From Owenia fusiformis (lineage: Eukaryota > Annelida > Polychaeta > Sabellida > Oweniidae): 64,000 bases of DNA. The stretch covers positions 38,486,671-38,550,670 of the forward strand of contig CAIIXF020000007.1 of the NCBI GenBank assembly GCA_903813345.2, written 5' to 3'. The notes beneath the pieces are model-generated. The model was not told the DNA's origin. It saw nothing but the letters and a program-made list of their open reading frames with translations, and searched no databases. Both the position numbers and the translations under genes were made by a program. Shown piece after piece: positions 23,764-35,700 of this stretch (its first letter is position 1; each line of letters begins with the position of its first letter).

Positions 23764-26700
23764 ATGGAGCGGACTTTACGATTATTTCTTGTGATTTTGT
23801 TGGTGATGCCTTCATCTCATGTAGTCGACGTCTCAACTAGTGTCAATGCCTTTTCAATACTGGGTCATAGGTCATCAATTTTGGACACTATTAACCAGAA
23901 CTCCGTCAGTTATGCTGATATTCCACAAAACCTAGATTTGACCAATGGTGATCCCCTTGGTTTTCCGAATGGAATCGACCCCTACAATGCACTAGGACTG
24001 TATGTGGAAGAGCCTGGGAAGACATATGGTGAGGAGAATAAGCTATATAAATCACTTATACGCTCTGGTGAATCAATTAGTTTGTATCCGACAGACTGAC
24101 TAGAAGTCAGTCTAAATATTTTCATTCAAATTTTCAATTAAATCCAGACTAGAGGATATAGTCTAGTGAATCAATAACTCCAGTAAGTGTTACCACAATG
24201 GCTGATGGCGGACACTTTTTATAAAGGAGTGGTTTCGATATGGAGAATTTTTTAACACACAAGATAACGATATTTTCAAGATAATCCAATCCCCCTTATT
24301 AGCACTTAAAGATAGATCCGCTTGTTGATTTGTTTGCAATTTTAGAATTAAAATTCCATAGATCATTATTGACAATGATATAGGTAATATCTTATTCATT
24401 CATTACATACGATCTTATACATACAATTAAGTCGTTCAAAATCAAAACACAAATGTTAAATCGACATGTCTTCATTGTAATTTTTTATAGTGCTTAACAT
24501 GAACCGTGTTGTTAATGTTTCTTATTCAGTATCTCGCCATCTATCTTTTCCTTTATTATAGAATCCACGGAGGCAAGATTGTTTCGAGACTTCAAACGGG
24601 TAGACACGATGCGATATGTGAGACCAATCAATATGAACAGCTCTGGCGGAACTCTTATCCATGTCTCCTTGTCAATTTTGAAGATAAATGATATGGTAAT
24701 AATAAAATATACATATAGAGGTCAGTGATCTTCTTCGATTGCTCATCATTTTCGTGTCGGGAATTACAGGACATATAGATGAGTATTCAGACTTCATGTA
24801 GTTATTTTTTTCATGAAAGACCTTTTATTTTTTTGATAGGTATCTGGCCAATCTTGGTACCATTGGAAAGTCTAACATGTACAATATTTCGGATTTTCTA
24901 AAGCAAGAACAAATGCACAATTTGTTTAAATATTTGTTTCAACGGTAACTATCTCTATTTTAGTTAGACCTATAATACAGTCTAACCCAACATTTTCGCT
25001 TGGTGTAAGTATTACATTAGAACTAAACAACGTGTTTTGCCTAGACTATATCCTCTTGTCTGAATTTTTTTTGAAATGAAAATATTCAGACTATAGCCAA
25101 CATATGTTAAAATCTGGGATTGAAAATTATTTGTTTACATAGGAAGTGCCATTCAAAATGGCCGATGAAGTAAATTAATTTGCATATTTGTTACTTCCCC
25201 TAGCTTTTTTTCCATTTGACAAAACGCTGTGTTACTTTTTATAGCATTTAATTGTACCTTACTACTTAATTGAATTGTAACTTATAATGCTTATTTTTGG
25301 GAAGCGAAGCTTCCTAAAATTGATAATTTTGTGCTGGAAATTTCCTGTTTTTCCACAGGAGGGACAAAATGATCAATAGACTGAATTCGTAGGATATTCA
25401 GTCTATTTGATATAGACTAGTGTTTTGCCACATCGGGCAATTTAACAACAAAAATCATCTTAATGAAACAAGTGTACAAAATGCAAAATTACCGAATACT
25501 AATTGTCTTGTGCGAAAAGATAAAATCGAAATACCTGATCGAATATAGAAGGTTTTGATACAGAAATGTCAAACTTTATTAGAATTGGAAAAGTTCACTA
25601 TGTCAGTGTTTTGCTAGATGACTTAAAATGCAATAGAATCTGATTTAACTCGAAGAAAATGTCAAAATCGTTATGGCTTGAAATGTTAAGCCTAATGTCA
25701 TGTTGACCCCTCGATTTTTTCTATGTCCTTTTTGCAAACATTTCTTGTGCCCCTGTTGTTTTGTCTGCTTGAGCCACGGATAAATGAGTAAAATGGAGTA
25801 AAATAAAAAATTGGAGTAAAATCAAGGTGATTGTGGGTAGAGGACAACGTTCTGATAATCGGAAGTTGATGCCAATAAAAATGAAATTCATAAAATGTTG
25901 ATTGTTATCCTGTTTTTTTACTGAAGATAATACAAATGTTGATTATTGCTCTGTTTGATAAATAATCATTTAGCATATTGAATTATATTTCCAAAATGCT
26001 TTATTACATGAAAATTGATCTCTATTATTAACTATCTTGTGACTTGTTAAAGGTTAAAAACAGTTAATCGCCAAGTAGTCGCGAATCGCATTCTCTTTAC
26101 AAAAAAGAAAACTTTTCAATAACTACTCGATACCTTTGAAATTTCTTTGCATATTTCTGATGTTTATGCAAATTTAGCTGATATAATTCTGATGATTCAT
26201 TTTCTAAATTAGATATATTTTTTTATTCTCCCCTAGTCCCAAGTTTACTTTTTTTCTAATTCGATGTATGTGCCGTTGCTAGGTGGTTGCTAGGCAACAT
26301 CATGAACCGAAATTATATTGGAATACTACCAAGTCAAGCATTCATCTATTGTATCACTTAGTCATTGATTGATATTTGTTGCACATCTTATTATATGAAT
26401 GCTAACGACAAAAACAATATTAACCTGAAATTGTTGATTATTCTATTTCGTGTGACATTGGATTCAATGGGATTTCGCGATACCTGCTGTCTTTGAAAGT
26501 ACATAAGTTCAGACATTAAAAATCTACTACTTTTGCTTTATTTGAGAGATAATAAATTATTCTTTGAGGAAGCGTAGCATATTTGGCAGCAAAAATATAA
26601 TTTTGAGAGAAAATTGACAATTTGTCAACTAATGTCGAATACTAAGTACGTATAATGGTGTACATGTTAGTAGCTCAATAAATATTTATTTTGAAATGTT

Positions 26701-29700
26701 TTAGATTGATCAAGATGAGAAGTTGACAACAACTGTCCATCTCCAAGTTGTAAGTATACAGAAAACAGATACCTTCTTCTGTGCTCTCCTATACAATTTT
26801 TGATGACGTCACACAAATACGGGCATATATCTCAGTTAATTTTAAGTAATACACTATAAAGTATTTAAAGGGGTCAAGGCATCTTGGAAGGAGATAAGAA
26901 TACATTTGATAACGCCTGCACATCTGCGTTCAGAGGACGAACATTGGAACAATTGTTATGTAATTCAAATAATTTGATACGTTTAATGTTCAAAGTAGAA
27001 ATCCCAGTTAGTTGAATTATACTTAATAATGTAATTCCAGAAATGGGATGATTACAGACTTCGTTGGAACAAGACAAAATACGGAGATTTGGACGTCATC
27101 AACCTCCCTGCACGAATGCTGTGGACTCCTGAAATTGAGATTGTGGACGGGTAAGTCTTTTTTAAAATAAACATCATCCAATCACAGGGCTGCAAGATCC
27201 AGAATTTCTGATTGTCCTAATGGACTTTGATCGAGATAGTTGAGTAAGAGGCCCGGGGATGAAGGACGAGCGAGTTTTGTGGCCCTGGGTTCTGAGAAAC
27301 GATCACTCTCTATTTAACCATTGTTTGTTAAACCAACGATACACTAGAAATAACAAACTGCTATTTGAAATTATCTTGATAGAAATGCTCTCATAGTGTC
27401 AGTACTTTTCAAAGCTACGATTTATTTGAGAGGAGTGACATATTTTCTATTTTACAAGCTATGTATTGCAAACATATTGGTTTCGAGGCTTTTTGGCACA
27501 ATATATTTATCTTAATATTATTTTTTATTAATTCTCTTAATTTAACATGATAAAGGTACATAGTGAACGGCATTTCAGCTGTCTGTCGCACTGCGTCCAT
27601 TCATTCAGCAGTTTAATTTGCGACAATCAGATTAGATACATCATATAAATTAAATCAAATTGTTAATTCCATGAAACTTGCTTCTCGTTGGAGTTGCTAT
27701 TTTGATGCAACACCCAAAATTTAGGAATTAACTTTTATTGCGCCTTTCGCCATCACGTTTGTAACCCGCGCTCAACTTTGATGGTGATTGTCTGTAACAT
27801 ATTAAAGAGGTTAAGCAACACTACTTTTTACAACGTAAACCGCGAACGGGAAGGCGCACGCAGGTTTTTCTCAGGATGTGACGTCATATTGTTCTACTTA
27901 TTTCCCGGTTTACGTACATCCAAACGTGAAAAATCAAAGTCTAGGTAGGTCGTTCCGTAAAGGATTTTTTGCACTTATCAAGTTCGATCGAGATAAATAT
28001 TGTAACGTTTTTCCCGGCAGTCAGGAATGCGGGGAAAATGCGGGGAAGATGGACCCTCCCGTGTGTTACTTAATTGCGGGATTATACGGAGCGGCGTTGA
28101 CTCCGCTCGCTACAGTCGCCTGAGATGTTACTCCAAGGGAATGCAAGGGGAAAGAAAGTATTACGCAATCTGGGTTTGCACTACACAAGTTCCCTCTGGA
28201 ACTCACTACAATACAACAATGAACATTCAAGTACAGAATAAAAGTAAAGTTATATATTTGCTCTTTATGAGCCAAACAATGGTTTAGAAACAATAGAAAA
28301 TTATGTACAAAGTCGAGCTCAAACTACCCTAAACTATATAATCACTAATGCCTTAAGGCAGAAAAACATGTGATGTCACTTGAATGTCTTTAAGTTACTA
28401 TAAGAAAGTAAGATCAAAAGAGGATATCACTTTGATAAGTTCCAGCAAAAGATAAAGGTTGATATCACTTGAATGTCTCTATAGTCGCCACATAAAATAA
28501 TCATGAACTCATATTAAACAATCACTATAACATTAGATGTCTTTGTTTGTGTCTTCTTCAGCAATTGTGGGATGCACCTCTTGTCTTTGTATTCCGTTGT
28601 CTGTCCTGAAATAAAATGGCGCTCCTGGCCACGGGACTCAACTGTCAACTAATCACGTTAATTAATGTGCAACCTCGTGCAAGTATCCTTAAATTCCTTT
28701 ATCCAAGTTGCAATCGGTTGCAACGGTCCTACTCAATGGATGCAAAAGCCCTTATATTCCTTGATCATAGGTGCAATGTTTCTGTGTGCCCCTGTTCCTA
28801 ACCAGGGTGCAACTCCTCTATATGCCCTTGTTCCTTAACCAAGGTGCATCTTGCCCCTGTCCCTTAACCAGGGTGCAAGTCCTTTATGTGCCCTTGTTCC
28901 TTAACCAAGGTGCACCTTGCCCCTGTCCCTTAACCAGGGTGCAAGTCCTTTAAATTCTCTTATTATCCTTTGCACCTATGTCCAATTTGCAATCCCTTTA
29001 TATGCCCTTGTTCCTTAACCAAGGTGCATCTTGCCCCTGTTCCTTAACCAGGGTGCAAATCTTCTATATTCCATTATCCAAGTTGCAATCAGGTGCAAAC
29101 GTCCTTAAATCCTTTATCCAAGTTATAATCACGTGCAAATGTCCTTAAATCCTTTATCCAAGTTGCAATCAGGTGCAAATGTGCTTAAATCCTTAATCCG
29201 AGGTGCAACCGGGTGCAAATGTCCTTATGGGGTGCAACCTGGTGCAAGTATCCTTAAATCCTTAATCCGAGGTGCAACCGGGTGCAAATATCCACTATGG
29301 GTGCAATCGGGTGCAAATATACGCTATGGGTGCAACCGGGTGCAAATATTCTTAATCATAGGTGCAATGTCTCTGTGTGCCCCTGTTCCTAACCAGAGTG
29401 CAATTCCTCTATATGCCCTTGTTCCTTAACCAAGGTGCATCTTGCCCCTGTTCCTTAACCAGGGTGCAAGTCCTTTTATGTGCCCTTGTTCCTTAACCAA
29501 GGTGCACCTTGCCCCTGTCCCTTAACCAGGGTGCAAGTCCTTTATATCTCTTATTATACTTTGCACCTATGTCCAGGTTGCAATCATGGGTACAAATGCC
29601 CCTTGCACCAATATGGGGTTGCAAGTTGGGTGCAACTCTCCAAAATATCCTTTACACCTAATCCAGATGGTTATAATGGGTGCAAATATCCCTTGCACCT

Positions 29701-32700
29701 ATATGGGGTTGCAAATTGGGTGCAACTCTCCCAAATATCCTTCACACCTATTCCAGGTGGTTATTATGGGTGCAAATATCCCTTGCACCAATCTGGGGTT
29801 GCAAAGTCGGGTGCAACTCTCCCAAATCTCCTGGGGTTGCAAGATTGAGTGCAACTCTCCCAAAAATTCCTTCACACCTATTCCAGGTGTTTGATATGGG
29901 TGCAAATATCCCTTGCACCAATATGGGGTTGCAAATTGGGTTGCAACTTTCCCAAATGGTTGATATGGGTGCAAATATTCCTTGCACCGATATGGGGTAT
30001 GCAAAGTTAATTGCAACTCTCCCAAATGTCCTTCCGTTGATTATTGTGGGTGCAAATATCCCTTGCACCGATATGGGGTTGCAAGTTAGGTGCAACTCTC
30101 CCAAATGTCCTGGGGTTGCAAGATTGAGTGCAACTCTCCCAAAAATTCCTTCCGTTGATTACTGTGGGTGCAAATATCCCTTGCACCGATATGGGGGTGC
30201 AAAATTGGCTGCAACTCTCCCAAATGTCCTGGGGTTGCAAGATTGAGTGCAACTCTCCCAAAAATTCCTTCACACCTATTCCAGGTGGTTGATATGGGTG
30301 CAAATATCCCTTGCACCGATATGGGGTTGCAAGTTAGGTGCAACTCTCCCAAATGTCCTGGGGTTGCAAGATTGAGTGCAACTCTCCCAAAAATTCCTTC
30401 ACACCTATTCCAGGTGGTTGATATGGGTGCAAATATCCCTTGCACCGATATGGGGTTGCAAATTGGGTGCAACTCTCCAAAATGTCCTGGGGTTGCAAAT
30501 TGGGTGCAACTCTCCCAAATATCCTTCACACCTATTCAAGGTGGTTGATATGGGTGCAAATGTTCCTTGCACCGATATGGGGTTGCAAAGTTGGGTGCAA
30601 CTCTCCCAAATAACAATATAATGTTGAGTAAAAAAAATGAACAAAAATACACACACAATCTCGGCAAATATAGTAATAGATACAATCCGATATGATATCT
30701 AAATCAATGTTCAAAATGTCCAGGCTAAAAATTGGACAAACTGTGATGATATTTGATCGACAATCTTTCATCAATTACTCAACAAAATATTCTTACTTAC
30801 GACCCCGTGGTTGTTCCAGTCTGTAAATCCGTTAATTATTTGTCGCACAACAACTTGACAAACTGGTCAAATTCCTTTTATATGCCCCGCGCGGACGTTT
30901 TGGACTGCATAAATCTGATTGGTTAATTCCGCCAGAAAACTAGGTTAGTATGCCAATGAGTCTCCGCAATGGGCGATAATATGAAATTGCCGTGGATGGT
31001 CATGTCACTAAAATGCTAAAAACGTGATCAATTAACTCGAAAATGATTAAAAATCAAAGTTCCTATGAAAGATTACATGCCAATAATTGATCCGCCACTC
31101 GCCTAAACTCACCAGTTCCACTGAAATTCCTGTAAAATGGCTTCGTTTTCCGATTTCGAAAGAAAAATTACATTGACTTCCTTATTTCCGGAATTTCTTA
31201 TCAAAACCGGTAATGGTGAAACGAAAACACAATAATCAATTTTCATCACATTCCTCCCTTCCCAGGGGTAGGTTCGTCCCGAACCGAAAACAAAAAAAAA
31301 ACAAAAACAAAAAAAGATGAAAATTGATTACGGCTACTACAACTCCGTGTTTGGCCTTCCCTGATCTATAGATCTATTTCAACACTCTTTGTATTTACAT
31401 CCTCAATGAGCCCAATTCGTCTCCTCCATGCCTCCTCCCTGTTTTTATTTTGTCCCGGTCGAGGACATGAGTTTTCATTTTTGTCAAATTGTCTCTGTAT
31501 GTCCTTGCCAGTGTAGTTTTTCTTGATATCCTTTGAGTCCCAAGATAATCTAGAACTCCCTCTACTACCACTGAGTGGAGGAACTTTGTTCGCCAAGTCT
31601 GGGCACTCTTCTGATGTGACATCGGTAGACTCTGTAGTTTCCGATACTACATGGAAGTTTGTATCGGTACTACCACTGATCTGTTCTGTTAAGACAAATG
31701 TATTAGGTTGAATTTGAATATTCTCCTTTGTTCGACAATCAGAAAAATCATCTCCTTTAGTTGCTGGGGAGACTTCAGCAACTTTCCTAGACAGTGTGCC
31801 ACATATCTCTGTCTTGGCAATTATCTTCCGTACAATTTGGTTGTCTCCCTCTCCTGATTCAATTTTCCCATTGTTCTCTGTTAAAAATTGAATGGGGGCA
31901 GTAACTTTTGTTTCCTGCCGTTTTGATATGGGTTCTCCATTCACTGTTTTGTGGACAAAACACTCCGTTGAATAATGCCCCATCCTGTGACATCTGTAAC
32001 ATTCAACATTCCTTTTAGGGAATTCCCCCTTTTGTTTTTTAGTCTGAATAAGATCCTTGATGGCTTCCTTCATAGATTGGAAACCTTCCTGAAAACTATG
32101 CTTCATGATCTCAACCAATTCCGAGAAAGACTCCTTGCTGTCTGTGGATTGATCTTGAGATACTCCCACTGCTGCAATTGCTCCTTCCTTATAGCGGGGC
32201 AACTGCTTCATCCCTTTTCGCATTTTCTCTGACTCCAAATAGGATTCCTCCCGAATAGCTAATTCAATAGCTTTATCGAGGGACTGTGCATTTCCCTGAT
32301 GTATTGCTCTTCGCACTTCCTCCTGGGGAATGGCTAACTCAAAACTTCTTCGCGCAAGCCTATCCTGTGCAGATTTTGTCATCTCCGAGTAGGCTAGGCC
32401 AGTTAAGCGGCGGATATCCTGTCCTAAACTCGCCAGAGACTCATTTGGTTTCCGAGTCCTACTCGACAATTGAGCTTCAAAAATGTCAGCTTTCCCACCT
32501 GGTCCGAATCGTTTCTCCAGGGCAGACACCAGATCTTCATAAGTGTACCCAGGATCCATTTCCGACAAGATTTGCTGGGCTGGACCCCGCAAACTGGTGA
32601 CTAAAAATTGATTTTGCTCCTGGGCATTCCATCCATTGGCCTCCACACATGCATTAAAATAAGTCCTATAACCCATCCATGGTGTTTTGCCATCATATGG

Positions 32701-35700
32701 CTCTGGGCGAATTTTTACCCTAGCTTGATTATTGCTCCTTCCCTGGGCCATTTCCTTACAAAATTCCATACATGTTCTAGCCAACTGAGCAATTTGAGTT
32801 ACAGCAGTTAAAGATTCATTATTTGTCTTCTCTGAAATTCCAGAATTTTGGGTGAACTCAGACCTTGAGTCATCCCTACAATGCCTGATACCTTCCCATT
32901 GCTCATGTTGGTGTTCATCATTTTTAGGTGGTTTCCATTCGAACTTGTTTTCCGAGTTCCTTAAGAAGTTGTTTGAGGACTCAACTTTACTATGCGCCAT
33001 CAAGTTCCTATGTTCCTCACGGGGATCCTCTCTTTCGCCCTCCAAATCTCTTCTAGTTTCCACATAGCTTTGAGTGCCTGGCACCTCAAATGGGCTTTCC
33101 CTGTGAAATCTGGCCTGCCTCTGTAAAGGCCAGGGGGTTTCCACCCTTTCTACTGGATGATCGCCATCCCATTCCTGTGATGGGGGTATCACTTTCCGAG
33201 GTGCACTCTCCAATGGTTGCCTATTGCCCTGGTATTGATTCACTTCAATATATCCATAGGTGGTCCTAGGTGGGGCAAAAACTTCCTCAGATATTAGTTT
33301 CCTATTAGTGGTTGGGGCAATGTCCATTCTAGTTTGATCATTCAAAGCAGACCTGCTCTTCCGATTCTCTTCCACTGTGTTAGCCAACATCTGCACAGTG
33401 TTAGCCACATCTTCTACACGAGTGCTTAGCGTTTTGGCAACATTTTCCACCTGAGCACAAATCATGTTTGCCATATTTTCAACTCGATTATTCATCTGTA
33501 AATTATCTCTCTGATTTTGCTGACAAAGATTGTCTATTTTCTGCTCCATATGTATGACTGTGTTATCCAGTCTCGAGAGATTACATCCAATCTCAGTTAC
33601 AAGCAAATTCTGCTTATCCAGTTCTTCACTCAAAGTAGGAGAGCACTCTCTCCACTTTGGGGTATCCCTTCCCGGTGTCATTCTTGTGGATGTTTTGGGG
33701 AACTTCTTCCTAGATCCCAACTGTAGGGTGGTTGAATTCCAGGGGTCAGACGCCCTTTCCATCCCATTTTTGATGAATGGGTTGGATTCTAATTTTCCCT
33801 TTTCTGGCCAATTGATCAAATTCCCGTTCACTAAAGGGAAATCCTGCATCCCTATTTCCTCCATAGGATCCTTCCATGGCTTTACACCAGTGGTCAAATT
33901 ATCTCCTGTCCAATATCCAGTGCTAAATCCACTGGCTTGTGCAGTGGGCACTTTACTTTGGTCTCCTCTGTCCCCCATTGAGACAGATGTTGGGGCACTT
34001 ATCGTCCCTATAGAGCCGGTATATCTTACTGTCTGTCTCTCAAGAGCATCTGTAGGCCTGAAAAAGGGGTTTAATGCTTCGCGTTTCCTACTTTCTACTT
34101 GCTCTTGTCTTATTCCTTGGTTACTAAAATCCGGGGTATCCTTCAACCCTTTCTGTGCGGGGGAACTTCTTTGTTCCAAAGGCAAAGTTGTATCGCCTGC
34201 CAACGGATTTTTTATATCCTCATTGTCATTCTTAAATAAGACCCAGGTTTTCTTTTGTTCCTTTGTTTGATCCATACTCTCAATATCCGACATTTTATCA
34301 GATATTTCAACTTGCAAATTTACATGCAATTTCCAAGATGTGCGTCCCTATTATAAATCCTTATCCTTGCTTCCACAAGAGCAACTGAAGCAATCCCACT
34401 TCTGACACCAATGTAACGTTTTTCCCGGCAGTCAGGAATGCGGGGAAAATGCGGGGAAGATGGACCCTCCCGTGTGTTACTTAATTGCGGGATTATACGG
34501 AGCGGCGTTGACTCCGCTCGCTACAGTCGCCTGAGATGTTACTCCAAGGGAATGCAAGGGGAAAGAAAGTATTACGCAATCTGGGTTTGCACTACACAAG
34601 TTCCCTCTGGAACTCACTACAATACAACAATGAACATTCAAGTACAGAATAAAAGTAAAGTTATATATTTGCTCTTTATGAGCCAAACAATGGTTTAGAA
34701 ACAATAGAAAATTATGTACAAAGTCGAGCTCAAACTACCCTAAACTATATAATCACTAATGCCTTAAGGCAGAAAAACATGTGATGTCACTTGAATGTCT
34801 TTAAGTTACTATAAGAAAGTAAGATCAAAAGAGGATATCACTTTGATAAGTTCCAGCAAAAGATAAAGGTTGATATCACTTGAATGTCTCTATAGTCGCC
34901 ACATAAAATAATCATGAACTCATATTAAACAATCACTATAACATTAGATGTCTTTGTTTGTGTCTTCTTCAGCAATTGTGGGATGCACCTCTTGTCTTTG
35001 TATTCCGTTGTCTGTCCTGAAATAAAATGGCGCTCCTGGCCACGGGACTCAACTGTCAACTAATCACGTTAATTAATGTGCAACCTCGTGCAAGTATCCT
35101 TAAATTCCTTTATCCAAGTTGCAATCGGTTGCAACGGTCCTACTCAATGGATGCAAAAGCCCTTATATTCCTTGATCATAGGTGCAATGTTTCTGTGTGC
35201 CCCTGTTCCTAACCAGGGTGCAACTCCTCTATATGCCCTTGTTCCTTAACCAAGGTGCATCTTGCCCCTGTCCCTTAACCAGGGTGCAAGTCCTTTATGT
35301 GCCCTTGTTCCTTAACCAAGGTGCACCTTGCCCCTGTCCCTTAACCAGGGTGCAAGTCCTTTAAATTCTCTTATTATCCTTTGCACCTATGTCCAATTTG
35401 CAATCCCTTTATATGCCCTTGTTCCTTAACCAAGGTGCATCTTGCCCCTGTTCCTTAACCAGGGTGCAAATCTTCTATATTCCATTATCCAAGTTGCAAT
35501 CAGGTGCAAACGTCCTTAAATCCTTTATCCAAGTTATAATCACGTGCAAATGTCCTTAAATCCTTTATCCAAGTTGCAATCAGGTGCAAATGTGCTTAAA
35601 TCCTTAATCCGAGGTGCAACCGGGTGCAAATGTCCTTATGGGGTGCAACCTGGTGCAAGTATCCTTAAATCCTTAATCCGAGGTGCAACCGGGTGCAAAT

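Noticed and set aside
28771-30774. Many overlapping frames of 60-190 codons on both strands (and again at 35182-37185)
   Set aside because: They all follow the GGTGCAA minisatellite in the LTR, occur in several frames at once and give low-complexity repeats; they are by-products of the repeat.
33530-34270. 246-codon plus-strand frame
   Set aside because: It lies antisense inside the gag ORF, which has a clear gag domain and zinc knuckle on the minus strand; the plus-strand product has no recognisable domain.
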